Shown here: piece by piece, positions 7,810 through 17,716 of the stretch
Layout: each line of letters starts with the position of its first letter
How positions within the stretch are numbered: position 1 is the stretch's first letter
Assembly: GCA_964520785.1 (NCBI GenBank)
Contig: CAZFQG010000006.1
Location: forward strand, 1 to 64,000
DNA length: 64,000 nucleotides
Source of the DNA: CAZFQG01 sp964520785
Lineage (GTDB): Bacteria > Planctomycetota > Planctomycetia > Pirellulales > Thermoguttaceae
Direction: 5' to 3'
Notes under the pieces: generated by a model
Seen by the model: the letters and a program-made list of their open reading frames with translations, nothing else
What the model was told of the DNA's origin: nothing
Databases searched by the model: none
Translations under genes and position numbers: made by a program

Positions 7810-10800
7810 ATGGCACTCTACAAAGATTATTTCGGGATCAGACCGGATTACGCGCCATGCATGACGCTGGCTGACATCAACAAGACGCCGGAGACCTGGC
7901 TTGGGTTCTATCCGCACGATTCGTTCGTGGAAATCTTGCGGGAACTACTCAAGAGCTTGGATGGCGGGAACAAGACGCCGTGGATCACGGGCGCGTATGG
8001 CACGGGCAAGAGCCACACCTCGCTGGTGCTACAAAAACTGTTCACGGACGACGAGGGGCGAGTTTTGAAATGGCTGGATCTGCGCAAATCGCAGATCCCG
8101 CAACGTGTGCGCGAGGAGCTGCTGGCGCGGCGCGACGAGAAGGTGCTTGCCGTCTATGATGTGAACGCGGACGGCGTGGACGCAAAGAACCAGTTCCTGA
8201 TGCGATTGCAGCGCGGTATCACGAAGGAACTGGAGGCGGGCGGACTCACGATTCCACTGAAAGGGAAACTGGATGAAGTCATCGAACGCATCCGGCAGGA
8301 CGAGCTGTATTTCTTCGCTAAACGTGACGAGATGCAGGCGCGGCTTTCGCATCTGCACGCGGGGATCAAGACCGCAAATGTGCTGGAGAAGAAACTGCGG
8401 GATGAGAATCTGGAGGCGGGACTGGTCAGCGACGCGATGCGGGTGCTGCAAGCACGGCACATCTATCTGGAGTTGATCGCGGAAGACTTTCTGGCGTGGG
8501 TAGGGGCGGCCTTGCAGGTGAACGGTCTTTCCAAACTGGTATATATCTGGGACGAATTTTCGTCCTTTGTGGACCGCAACCGTGCGGAGTTGAAAACGCT
8601 GGAACAGTTGGCGGAGGCGGCGCAGCAGGGACGTTTTTATTTCGTGCCGGTGACGCACACCGATATTTCCTCGTATGTCGCAGCGGGGTCCGAGAGCGCG
8701 AAAAAGGCGAACAACCGGTTCACGTTCAAGCGGATTGATCTGCCGAACGAAACCGCGTTAAAACTGGCGGCAGACGCCTTCGTGGTCAAACCGGAGAAGG
8801 CAACGGAATGGACGCAGGAGCGCGATCTGCTGTGGCACAGTGTGAGCGGCGTCGCTGAAACCTACATGGCTGCCAACAAGGCAGGTATCGAGGCGGCGGA
8901 TTTCAAGGGAATCCTGCCTCTGCATCCGATGGCGGCGTTCCTGCTGAAACATCTATCGGTGGCGGTCGGCGCGAACCAGCGAAGCATGTTCGAGTTCCTG
9001 AACGGCGAGGAGTTCAAGGCGTTCATTGAGAAGGGTGGTTTAGATGTATCCGGTCATCAATTCCTGACGGTTGATCATCTGTGGCAGTACTTTGTGGAGC
9101 GGGACGATCTCGGGACGGGACAAGTCGTGCAGGAAGCACGGGCGGAATACGCCCGGCGCGAGACGGAGTTGCAGCCGGACGAACGTCGCGTGTTCAAGGC
9201 GGTCTTGCTGTTCGGGCTGATCGAACAGTTGCAGGGTACGGGGCATCCGCTCCTGAGCGCGACGGTGGAAAACATCAATCGCAGTTTCGAGGGCGACGGC
9301 GATCTAGCGGGTACAGATATGATTCTGCGCAATCTGGAGCAGAAACACTGCTTCACGATTGTGAACGGGCGTTGCGAACGCTTCCGTGACCGCTCGGACA
9401 CGAAAGAGATTGAGGAGAAGAAGGCAGCGCTGGAGAGCAAGTTCGGCGACCTCGTGCTGAGAGAGACCGAAGCGGAACTGGCCAAACACTTGAAAGGTGT
9501 CAACTACGGCTCACGTTTTCATGTGCGTGCGGCGGCAGTCGGCGGTCTTTCAGCGTCAAGCATCGTGAAACGCGAGACTTTTGGTGACACGGGGAACCGC
9601 GTGCTCTTACAGTTCATTCTGGCGCGGGACGAACAGGAACAATTGCGTATCCCCGACAAAGCGAAAGAATTGGCGAAACAGTTCAAAGACCACCGGATGC
9701 TCTTTCTTACCCTGCCGGAAGTCAGTTTCTGCCGCGACAATGCGAAAGCATGGGACGAGTTTTCGGAAAACAGTGCCCGCCTCGCACTGGCAAGCGACAG
9801 CGCGAGCAAGAGGGTGTTCGAGACGCAGGTCAGCAGTGCCAAGGCGGCGTGGCATTCCAGAGTGATGAGCGCTGCACAGCTTGTCGTGTATAAACCAAAT
9901 CCCAATGGAGAACCGTTCGTCGAGGAAGTTGCATGGGGCCAGTTGAGAAAAGACTGGCTCGTTGGCTATGCAAAGCAAGCGTTCACCGCGTATACGGACG
10001 ACTTGTGCGGGTTCTATATCAACGCGTTCGGTTTGATGAGTGGCCTGGAAAGTTGGGCGTTGGCAGGCAGTGATTTCGATAGGTTTGTTGCCAGTAATCC
10101 GAAAAGCTACGGTTCTCAGAAGAACGTGGTTGCGACGTGGCAAAAAAAAGGAATCACCGCCGACGAAGCCTGGTTCGATGCGAATCCGAACCATCCGCTG
10201 ACGCAGTTGCGGGACAAGTGCAAGGCATGGCAGGACAACACGGTTGGCGAGGGAAACACCTGCTCCATCCGCAAACTCTACATTGACTTGCAGCGACCGC
10301 CATTCGGCCTGCTGGGAGTACCGCATTCGGCGTTCGTTCTGGGATTCGTGTTGAGAACGTGGTTGACCGGACAGCGCAAACTTCAGTGGACGGATGGCGT
10401 AACGAGCAAGGCGCTGGACGCGGCGACGCTGGCAGAGATGATCGCGGCCGTGGTGAAGGACGATGGCAATAACGCCATCAAAAACGAGAAACTGATCTGC
10501 CGCCTGTCAAAAGAGGAAAAAACGTTCATTGACCAGAGCAGCGTGATTTTTGGGAGCAGCGCGCTCGCGGACGGAACGGTGGAGACGGCGCTAACCGCGG
10601 TTGGGGCACGCCTGGAACAGATATCGCAACGCGTGCCGCTGTGGGTCCTGCCGGAGTATATCCGTGAGCAAGACGATCCCAGCGCCGAGATGATGGGTAA
10701 AGTCATCGATGCACTATGCGCGGCAAACAGCATCAGTTCAAAAGGCGACACCGAGACTCGCGGTAACAAGGTGAAGGAGATAGGCGAGCTTCTACTGGGC

Positions 10801-11982
10801 ACGCCGGGGCTTGCGGAGGCGATGGCCAAGTATATGACGCCGTTGGTATTCGAGGTGGCATTCCAGCAATATGTCGATAGCGCCAAGCCGGAGCTGAAAG
10901 CGGCGGTGGATCGCATGGGTGGCTCCTCGCACACCTATTGTGCGGCGGTCAAGAACCGTTTCGCGGCGGTGAGCGGATGGCTCTGGAAACGCGGCGACGC
11001 AGAGTCCGAACTGGAAACGGTTTTTCGGCAGACGCTGTGCGCGGAGCACATTCGTGGACTGGCGGGGTTGTCGGGATACTTGAGCTTCGACGACGCGCTG
11101 AGCCGTTTGCGCAACGCGATACTCGTCGAAAACAAGGTGCCGACTGAGTTCTGGATTAAGAAACACCCGGCGTTGCAACGGTTTTGTGAACTGCTCAGCA
11201 GGCCGCAGTCGCTTTGCGGCGAGGACGTGAAAGCCTTTGAAGAAATTCTCGAACAACAGGGCGGGGTCATCCGCGAGGTGTTCTTCGACGTGTCTCAATC
11301 GCGGCAACTGGACGCGATGCGCGAGATCTTCGGGGAGGTCTGGCCGATGGCAGCCGTGGAAAGCCGTGACCTTTATAATGCATTTCCCTCGGACTCGGCC
11401 AGAGCTGATGAACAGAGTTTCAAGGCGCAGGGCCGCGGCAAGATCGAGGAGTATAGCCGGACGCTTGTTTCCAAGATGGTTGCGGGGCTGTGGCGCGAAC
11501 GAACAGGCACCGAGTCGCCTGACGAATGGAGCCGCAAACACTCGCTGCCCGCCGAATGCGTTTTGACAGTGGATGACGCCAGGAGCGTCGTCGCTGCCGT
11601 CGCGAATCCGGGAGGCGTGTCGTCCGAGCGATTACAGTCCGTGCATGACGAACTTGAAAGAGAGGGTGCGTTTGTGGATGCATCCGCGGCGGCCGAGACA
11701 TTCCTCAAACGGGTGTTGCCCGCGCGGTATCGCAAGATCGGGTTCAGTGTTGGTGAATTGACCGATTGGTTGTGCCACAAGCTGGGCGATGCACCTGGAC
11801 GATGGGTTACGGACGGAGGGCTTCAGGAAGCGGTCGAGGAGTTCGTAAAACAGGGATATGACGCTCATGTAGGGAAGAAGGCTGCAGAAAAGGTGCAAGT
11901 GCTTTCCGATGCCGAGGCGAAGATACTGCTCCTGGAACTGATCGCTCGATTTCCCGATGTCGGACTCTCGGTACTGGAGTAA
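7810..11982 (+). CDS. brxC: BrxC/PglY large P-loop ATPase of BREX-4
   Basis: A TTG at 7801 is also in frame, but the AGGGGG at 7793-7798 sits too close to it, so the ATG at 7810 is preferred (1,390 residues). The N-terminus (YKDYFGIRPDYAP) and the Walker A motif GAYGTGKS at residues 61-68 are typical of BrxC/PglY. A Walker B-like LVYIWDE lies at about 243-249. The length fits the 1,200-1,400 residues of the family. BrxC is essential in studied BREX systems and is thought to be an AAA-like ATPase of the defence complex. It lies 24 bp after brxP and 4 bp before pglZ. No frameshift is seen, so it appears functional. Confidence 0.93.
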   Translation: MALYKDYFGIRPDYAPCMTLADINKTPETWLGFYPHDSFVEILRELLKSLDGGNKTPWITGAYGTGKSHTSLVLQKLFTDDEGRVLKWLDLRKSQIPQRVREELLARRDEKVLAVYDVNADGVDAKNQFLMRLQRGITKELEAGGLTIPLKGKLDEVIERIRQDELYFFAKRDEMQARLSHLHAGIKTANVLEKKLRDENLEAGLVSDAMRVLQARHIYLELIAEDFLAWVGAALQVNGLSKLVYIWDEFSSFVDRNRAELKTLEQLAEAAQQGRFYFVPVTHTDISSYVAAGSESAKKANNRFTFKRIDLPNETALKLAADAFVVKPEKATEWTQERDLLWHSVSGVAETYMAANKAGIEAADFKGILPLHPMAAFLLKHLSVAVGANQRSMFEFLNGEEFKAFIEKGGLDVSGHQFLTVDHLWQYFVERDDLGTGQVVQEARAEYARRETELQPDERRVFKAVLLFGLIEQLQGTGHPLLSATVENINRSFEGDGDLAGTDMILRNLEQKHCFTIVNGRCERFRDRSDTKEIEEKKAALESKFGDLVLRETEAELAKHLKGVNYGSRFHVRAAAVGGLSASSIVKRETFGDTGNRVLLQFILARDEQEQLRIPDKAKELAKQFKDHRMLFLTLPEVSFCRDNAKAWDEFSENSARLALASDSASKRVFETQVSSAKAAWHSRVMSAAQLVVYKPNPNGEPFVEEVAWGQLRKDWLVGYAKQAFTAYTDDLCGFYINAFGLMSGLESWALAGSDFDRFVASNPKSYGSQKNVVATWQKKGITADEAWFDANPNHPLTQLRDKCKAWQDNTVGEGNTCSIRKLYIDLQRPPFGLLGVPHSAFVLGFVLRTWLTGQRKLQWTDGVTSKALDAATLAEMIAAVVKDDGNNAIKNEKLICRLSKEEKTFIDQSSVIFGSSALADGTVETALTAVGARLEQISQRVPLWVLPEYIREQDDPSAEMMGKVIDALCAANSISSKGDTETRGNKVKEIGELLLGTPGLAEAMAKYMTPLVFEVAFQQYVDSAKPELKAAVDRMGGSSHTYCAAVKNRFAAVSGWLWKRGDAESELETVFRQTLCAEHIRGLAGLSGYLSFDDALSRLRNAILVENKVPTEFWIKKHPALQRFCELLSRPQSLCGEDVKAFEEILEQQGGVIREVFFDVSQSRQLDAMREIFGEVWPMAAVESRDLYNAFPSDSARADEQSFKAQGRGKIEEYSRTLVSKMVAGLWRERTGTESPDEWSRKHSLPAECVLTVDDARSVVAAVANPGGVSSERLQSVHDELEREGAFVDASAAAETFLKRVLPARYRKIGFSVGELTDWLCHKLGDAPGRWVTDGGLQEAVEEFVKQGYDAHVGKKAAEKVQVLSDAEAKILLLELIARFPDVGLSVLE

Positions 11983-11986
11983 CACT

Positions 11987-14101
11987 ATGACACTGGACGA
12001 GTATTGCGAATATATCAGAAACCCCCTCGCTGAAGCGAAGACACGGGTAGTAACCGTGCCTCCGGGAGAGAGTTGGACGACGTTACGCCGGTTCTGCCAA
12101 GAGCGAGGCGACATCGAGTTGCGTTTGAGCGATCTGGTACGTGAGCGTGGGTGGCTGCCGATGCCTGACGAAGTCTTCGAGCGGGTGCGCGATGCGATGA
12201 CGGCACAGGCACCGAGCGGCAAGCCAGTGGTGTTGCTGGGGTTGCCCGGCTATCTCGCGTTATTAACGGACGAGAACAAGCGGGCCGCAGTTGACGCTTT
12301 ACGCGAATGGGTGGACGGCGGGTCCGGACGGACCGCAGTTTGCCTATTACGGAGCGATGATGGCACGAAAGTGATCCTCAATGATGTGTTCGCTAATCCT
12401 CGCTACCGACAGGGGAAGCAACTGATTGAGATTCAGGCCTGCGACGCCCCCGAACAAGAAGGAGGAGACGCGGGGCGCGCCGAGGTGATGCTGGTGGGGA
12501 ACGATTTGGGATCGTTCATCCCAGAAGTGTGCGACACATTTTACAGATACCTGCAGTACACCGAGGAGCATCCGAACGACAACTCTGTCCGGCGGATTGT
12601 GGTTGCGTCGGAGGGGCGGGAATTGGCGGGGTTGAGCGCCGCGGTGCGGCAGGTTGTGTGTTTGCACGATTTCGCCCGCGTGTTTTACGACGTGGACGAT
12701 GCGACATTGTCCGACGATGCCCTGCGGTGGATGTGCGAGCGGGGAAAAGAAGGTGCGGGGAAGAAGCTGACGGAAACGCTTAAGACGCGGTTCTTCGCAG
12801 AAGGGAAAGCCGCAAAACACGTGTTAAACGTGTTTGACGCACATAAGGATGCGGAACGGGAGGCGGTGTTCTGGCTGGTGAAGCACGTCGCGTCCCAGGG
12901 AAGTTACCTTCAGTGTGTCGCGGGACAAGAGGGGGTTACTGTCGGCAACTTCCGCGCCGCATACGTCACTGGCGCTGCGGAATGGCTGGACGACGCAGCG
13001 GCGTATGCTATCGAACGTAGGGATGCTATACGGGAAGCGAACGAAATAATGTCCGGCGCGGAGATCAAGCAGTTCATTAAGCGTTGCTCGGCCGAATCTA
13101 CGTCCCGGGTTGCGCCGTGGCTGAATTGCAAGACGCCCGCGGAGCGGGCGGAATTACTCCGCCGTTGCGCGGTGGACGGAGTTGTGTCAAATGCTGTAAG
13201 AGCGGTCTATCCCGAAGCGGCAGCGTATTTGAACGCGGACCCCGTTTTTGGCGACGAGGCACTCGAAGGCTATTTCAAGGAATATCGTGATCTGAAAATG
13301 GCTGGCCGTGTGACGCCGGAGTTTTGCGTGAAAGCGGAGCGGGTGGTGCCGCCGGCTTCTGTGCAATCGCGTGGCGAGATAGTACAAAGGTATGCATCCG
13401 ACAACAGGTGCGCGTTGCTGGTAGTGGACGCGATGGGCGCGGAGTGGTTGCCGATGTTGGTGACGCTGGCGAGGGAACGGAATCTAGGCGTGGATTCGCT
13501 GGTACTCGGCGAGGCGCATTTGCCAACATCGACGCAGTTTAATAACATCCATTGGCCAGATGCAGCACGGCGGTTGCCGGACATCAAACGCTTCGACAAC
13601 ATCGCGCACAACGGTGCGGAGACACACGAAGCTCGTCGCGCGGAGGAGAACCTGGCTGCGGCGCTGGACGTGATTGGTGCCGAGGTGTTGCCGCGTGTGG
13701 AGGATGGGCTGACGCGCTTTGAGCGGGTACTTGTTACAGCAGACCACGGGAGTTCCCGGCTGGCGGCGCTGGCGTGGCAGTCCACACCCAGGTTGGCTCG
13801 CACGCTTGCTTGCGAAGAAGGGGCGGAAGTGGCCGACTGGCGTTATCGCCAGCGGGGGGCGGAAGGCGGATGTCCGTCGGAAATGGAGGAAACGCTGGAC
13901 GGCAGGCATTGGGTGGTTCGTGGTTATGATCGGCTGCCCAAGAAGGGTGGCGGTCAGGGCTTTGAGCTGCATGGCGGGGCAACGCTGGAGGAACGGCTCG
14001 TGCCGGTGGTGCTTTTCTCGCGCCTGGGGCAGTTCCTGCCGACAGCGAAGACAGGCGATAAACGTGCGCAGATTGTTGAGAAAGACGATTTTGATTTGTA
14101 G
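11987..14101 (+). CDS. pglZ: PglZ-domain phosphatase of BREX-4
   Basis: The ATG at 11987 has GGAG 9 bases upstream and lies 4 bp after the brxC stop, giving 704 residues. The C-terminal half has the alkaline-phosphatase-superfamily PglZ fold: VVDAMG at residues 479-484 with the metal-binding Asp481, and TADHGSS with Asp586/His587. The first half is divergent, as in PglZ proteins of other BREX types. PglZ is the hallmark gene of all BREX systems and is predicted to be a metal-dependent phosphatase or nuclease-like hydrolase. Both metal-site motifs are intact. The call is firm because of the neighbours brxC and brxL. Confidence 0.92.
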   Translation: MTLDEYCEYIRNPLAEAKTRVVTVPPGESWTTLRRFCQERGDIELRLSDLVRERGWLPMPDEVFERVRDAMTAQAPSGKPVVLLGLPGYLALLTDENKRAAVDALREWVDGGSGRTAVCLLRSDDGTKVILNDVFANPRYRQGKQLIEIQACDAPEQEGGDAGRAEVMLVGNDLGSFIPEVCDTFYRYLQYTEEHPNDNSVRRIVVASEGRELAGLSAAVRQVVCLHDFARVFYDVDDATLSDDALRWMCERGKEGAGKKLTETLKTRFFAEGKAAKHVLNVFDAHKDAEREAVFWLVKHVASQGSYLQCVAGQEGVTVGNFRAAYVTGAAEWLDDAAAYAIERRDAIREANEIMSGAEIKQFIKRCSAESTSRVAPWLNCKTPAERAELLRRCAVDGVVSNAVRAVYPEAAAYLNADPVFGDEALEGYFKEYRDLKMAGRVTPEFCVKAERVVPPASVQSRGEIVQRYASDNRCALLVVDAMGAEWLPMLVTLARERNLGVDSLVLGEAHLPTSTQFNNIHWPDAARRLPDIKRFDNIAHNGAETHEARRAEENLAAALDVIGAEVLPRVEDGLTRFERVLVTADHGSSRLAALAWQSTPRLARTLACEEGAEVADWRYRQRGAEGGCPSEMEETLDGRHWVVRGYDRLPKKGGGQGFELHGGATLEERLVPVVLFSRLGQFLPTAKTGDKRAQIVEKDDFDL

Positions 14102-14122
14102 TGTCAACGAGGACAACCGACC

Positions 14123-15580
14123 ATGGTCGATACTGATAAGTTGCGGGCGGCGTTCCCGGATACGACAGTATTCAAAGCCCCGGACATCGTGGCGATATTC
14201 AAAGCGGCGTCAATTCCGTCGTTTCTGCGGGACTGGATTCTGAAGCGCAAGACAGAGTCGGACGGCAGAGTCCACGATGCCGAGGCATTGCGCAAATATA
14301 TCTACGAGATCATCCCGCGCCGGGAGAATCTACTGGAACTGAAGGACTCAGCGAGAAGTGAGGGACGCACAAAGAAGTTTCTGGCCAAGATTGAAATCCA
14401 ATTCAGTGTGCGGTGCGACGAGTACACGTTTGCAATTCCGGAATTGGGTCTGGGACACGCGGAGACGCTGATTGAGGATTATGTCTGGAACCGGATCAAA
14501 GAGGATGTCGTGAAAACGGCCGGTGGCTGGGGACTGGTACAAATGGGATACCGTAGCCCGGACGACGAGAATCCGCGAGGATGTTTCACGCTCCTAGAGT
14601 ACAAGAATTTCTGTCCGTACACGATTGACCTGGACGCGTATCGAGAGGCACGTGGGAGGTTTACGGCCGCAGAGTGGCTCGACGTTGTATTGGGAGCGAT
14701 CGACTACAATCCGGAGGGCTACGAAGACTGGGTACAGAAACACACGGTGCTGTCGCGTCTCCTGCCGTTCATCGAACCGCGTCTGAATCTGGTGGAGCTG
14801 GCACCCAAGGGGACGGGAAAGTCGTATCAGTTCGGGCGGGTCGGGAAATACGGCTGGCTGGTCAGCGGAGGGACTTTGACACGGGCGAAAATGTTTGGCG
14901 ATATCAACGGGAAGAGCCCTGGTCTGGTCGCGTCGAACGACTTCGTGGCGCTGGACGAAATTCAGTCAATCAACTTCCCCGATCCGAGCGAGATGCAGGG
15001 AGGGCTTAAAGCCTACATGGAAAGTGGGGAGATCACGGTCGGCAAGACTCGTATCATCGGCGAGGCCGGTGTCATCCTGCTGGGGAACATCCCCCAAACC
15101 GAGATGGACGAAACTAAAGACATGTTTCAGAAGTTGCCCGCTGTGTTCCACGAGTCGGCATTGTTAGATCGGTTCCACGGCTTCATCCGGGGGCGCGACA
15201 TTCCGCGTATGAGCGAGAATCTGAAGATCAACGGCTGGGCGCTGAACACGGAGTATTTTTCCGAAATCATGCACCTACTGCGCCAGCCGTCGGAAACACT
15301 ACTTTACCGCCATATCGTCGAAAGACTTGTGGAATATCCTTCAGCAGCAGACACCCGTGATACGGAAGCAGTTCTGCGGCTTTGTACGGCCTACCTCAAA
15401 CTGCTGTTTCCGCACGTTATCGATGAGGACGGGATCGACAAGGGGGAGTTCAAACGATACTGTTTGCGTCCCGCCGTGCAGATGCGGACGGTGATCCGGC
15501 AACAGTTGCAGACGATAGACCCACTTGAATACGGAGGGAAGAACGTGGCTGCATTCACGCTACGGGAGGCATGCCAATGA
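14123..15580 (+). CDS. brxL: BrxL-like AAA+ protein of BREX-4, short form
   Basis: GAGGA lies about 10 bases before the ATG; the product has 485 residues. The N-terminal region (FPDTTVFKAPDIV) leads to a Walker A motif KGTGKS at residues 229-234 within ELAPKGTGKSYQF and to a Walker B-like FVALDE, the AAA+ core of BrxL. Type 1 BrxL proteins are near 680 residues and end in a Lon-protease-like domain; here the protein stops after the ATPase and its helical lid, so no Lon-like domain or Ser-Lys dyad is seen. The stop overlaps the next small gene by ATGA, so the end looks native rather than broken. BrxL of type 1 forms DNA-binding rings; a similar role here is inference. Confidence 0.88.
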   Translation: MVDTDKLRAAFPDTTVFKAPDIVAIFKAASIPSFLRDWILKRKTESDGRVHDAEALRKYIYEIIPRRENLLELKDSARSEGRTKKFLAKIEIQFSVRCDEYTFAIPELGLGHAETLIEDYVWNRIKEDVVKTAGGWGLVQMGYRSPDDENPRGCFTLLEYKNFCPYTIDLDAYREARGRFTAAEWLDVVLGAIDYNPEGYEDWVQKHTVLSRLLPFIEPRLNLVELAPKGTGKSYQFGRVGKYGWLVSGGTLTRAKMFGDINGKSPGLVASNDFVALDEIQSINFPDPSEMQGGLKAYMESGEITVGKTRIIGEAGVILLGNIPQTEMDETKDMFQKLPAVFHESALLDRFHGFIRGRDIPRMSENLKINGWALNTEYFSEIMHLLRQPSETLLYRHIVERLVEYPSAADTRDTEAVLRLCTAYLKLLFPHVIDEDGIDKGEFKRYCLRPAVQMRTVIRQQLQTIDPLEYGGKNVAAFTLREACQ

Positions 15581-15786
15581 GTGGCGGAAAACAAACCGAT
15601 TGCGCCTTTTGCGCCAAGGAAAAGCTCTCCAAGGATGAAATCGCGCTTAACAAGAGGATCATTCACCGGCAGATCGAACGGATGATGTGCCTAACGTGCA
15701 TGGCAGCGTATTTCGAGACGACGGAAGAGAATCTAAAAGAGAGGATCGAGTATTTCAAACAGCGAGGCTGCGCGTTGTTCGGGTGA
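15577..15786 (+). CDS. Small Cys4 zinc-binding protein, last gene of the BREX-4 operon
   Basis: The start at 15577 is chosen over 15571 because GGGAGG is then 7 bases away; the ATG overlaps the brxL stop (ATGA). The 69 residues carry CxxC pairs at C9/C12 and C38/C41, a probable single zinc site, around a helical middle (IHRQIERMM) and a helical tail. The tight coupling to brxL suggests co-translation in a fixed ratio. I do not know a named BREX protein of this type. It could be a DNA-binding adaptor or a stability factor for the complex. Confidence 0.65.
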   Translation: MSGGKQTDCAFCAKEKLSKDEIALNKRIIHRQIERMMCLTCMAAYFETTEENLKERIEYFKQRGCALFG

Positions 15787-16034
15787 GGCAGGGGCGGAAG
15801 ACGTCAAGCCATAGGGGCATCGGGGTCGCAGAGGGATCGGAATGTCGGAGACACTCACTTAACTTAATTCGTGAGGGGAACGATGCACCATCGCACCTCG
15901 GGACAACGCCCTGCAAGGCGGTGTCACCAGGTGCCGTAGAGAGAAAGAAGTACGTAACCGTCCGGCGAATCGCACTATTGACTTATCCGGTATCCTTGGG
16001 CGTGTGAACGTACTCAAGCCCGGGAGAGATTCGA
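15787..16034. other. Gap at the right edge of the BREX operon
   Basis: About 250 bases without a supported gene. I see no clear terminator hairpin with a T-run. It probably contains the junction between the BREX-4 cassette and the mobile-element/DUF1998 remnants. Confidence 0.45.
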
Positions 16035-16193
16035 ATGACGACGGCGAACGACAAGACAACGGGAAACGGCAAGCGGCGGTCGGGGCGGAAGGGAAGGGCG
16101 AGGATTCCGGAGCCGCTTTGGAAAACGGCGGTGAAGATGGCGGAAATTCACGGGGTGAATCGGGCGGCGACGGCGGTGAGTACCAAGGCGTGA
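16035..16193 (+). pseudogene. Transposon accessory-protein fragment
   Basis: A GGGAGAG about 8 bases upstream precedes an ATG coding for 52 residues: a basic N-terminus, then ARIPEPLWKTAVKMAEIHGV and NRAAT. This matches the start of small proteins that accompany IS66-like and related insertion elements in planctomycetes and myxobacteria, which normally continue with an LDYYSLKKR-type segment. Here the conserved stretch is lost after AATAV and the frame ends at once. No transposase follows, so it is a remnant at the junction with the helicase fragment. Confidence 0.5.
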
Positions 16194-17637
16194 CCGAATA
16201 CTCCTACGACTCCCGCGACCGACCAGCGTGGCCCTCCGCGAGTATGTGCCCGGCAATCTCATTTACGCCAACGGCCACAAGTTCGTCGCGCGCCGATTCC
16301 ACCGCGATATTGACGAAGAGCGGCACGAAATGCCCTACTTCGACGTGAACGTGGAACGGCAGGCGATCTCCCCGTCCGCCGCCGGCGCGGCCTCCGCGGC
16401 CCTCGGAGACGATACGATCCAGGCTATGTCCGTGTGCGACGTCGACCTCATCCACCAGTCGCAGATTCTCGACGAAGAAGAAATCCGCTTCCAGATGCCG
16501 GTCACGATCTACGGGATCGAGCGCGACCGGCACAACGGCGGCATGCGCTATGCGTGGGGATCGAAAGACGTCACCTTTCGGAAGGGCGTGCGTCTGCGGT
16601 TGGTCAACGTCGGCGCGACGCCGATGGTCGAGAAAGGACAACTGGGCTACCCGATCTGTTCGATTTGCGGGCAGAGTGTTTCCCCCCTGAGTTCGTCGCG
16701 TCAAATCGAAGACTTCACCGAAAAGCACGAAGAGTGGTGCGGGAAACCGCCTCGGATGCTCGGCCTGTATGCGGACGTGGTCGCGGATTGCCTGACGATC
16801 CAGGAGTGCGAGGAACGGACCGAGGCCTACAGCGTTCTCGAATCGCTTCGGATGGCGGCGACGCGGGTCCTCGATATGCACCTGGAGGACTTGCAGATCG
16901 TGGTTGTCGGCTACGTCGACCGCGACACGGTGGACGCCGTCCTCTGGGACCCCATGCCCGGCGGATCGGGCCTGCTGGACCTGATTCGCGACCGCTTCGG
17001 GGAGATTGTCGGGATCGCGAAATCGATCGCCGCGGATTGCCCCTCCGGATGCGACCATTCGTGTGTCGATTGTCTCCAGACTTTCCGTAATGCGTACTAT
17101 CACAAGTACCTGGACCGCTACAAACTGCTCGACGCGCTCTCCGAGTGGGGCGATACCCTGTCCGTACAACACGAAATCCCCCCGCGCCAACCGGCCGGAC
17201 AGTCTTCGCCCACGGACCAGCCGACCAATGACGCGGAAACCCGGCTGAAACACCTGCTCAACAATGCCGGCTTCACCAGCGGCGAGTTCCAGCATCATAT
17301 CCGTTTCCGCCAGACCATCACCCCGGACCATCAGATTGGCAGTACCACCCCGGATGTTTATTTCGTTGGCGACCCGGACGACGAAGACGACCGCGGCACC
17401 TGCATCTACCTCGACGGCCTCAGCGAGCGTTTGCACGGCGACCCGAAGACGGCGGAGAAGGACACGGAGATAAGGTCGTGGCTGAGGAACAACGGCTATC
17501 AGGTGCTGGAGATTTCGGCGGTTGACCTAACGGACCGCGGTGCGATGATTCGGCATTTCAAACGCCTGGCACGATTTCTTTCGGGAAAAGAGATGGCGAA
17601 TCGGATTGGAGAGGAGACGGGGTGGTTTGAGGAGTAA
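16180..17637 (+). pseudogene. C-terminal part of a DUF1998 helicase with a nuclease-like tail
   Basis: The frame opens after a TGA at 16177 and becomes homologous-looking at VALREYVPGNLIYANG; a GTG at 16228 gives 469 residues. The DUF1998/MZB zinc site is clear: C271, C275, C279 and C282 counted from that GTG, within a C-x3-C-x3-C-x2-C pattern followed by Tyr-His and LDRYKLLDAL. After it, TTPDVYFV, TCIYLDG and WLRNNGYQVLEI fit a PD-(D/E)XK or Vsr-like nuclease fold. The ATP-binding helicase domains that normally precede DUF1998 are absent. DrmA/DrmB of DISARM, DruE of Druantia and other large helicases share this domain, so the exact origin is open. The orientation matches the SNF2 fragment on the other side of BREX. 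Confidence 0.65.
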
Positions 17638-17716
17638 CGCACCGACCCGTGCAGATGACCACAAAGAACGGAATAGATCATGGTAAACGCAACTCAAACC
17701 TTAGTCCCGTCTGAAC

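Noticed and set aside
16204..17436. 410-codon minus-strand frame opposite the DUF1998 fragment
   Set aside because: Mirror frame of a GC-rich gene; the plus frame carries the zinc motif and nuclease-like motifs.
1..17637. A dnd phosphorothioation locus
   Set aside because: The PAPS-reductase domain is fused to ferredoxin and DUF4007 and sits with brxC, pglZ and brxL; dndB, dndD and dndE are not seen.
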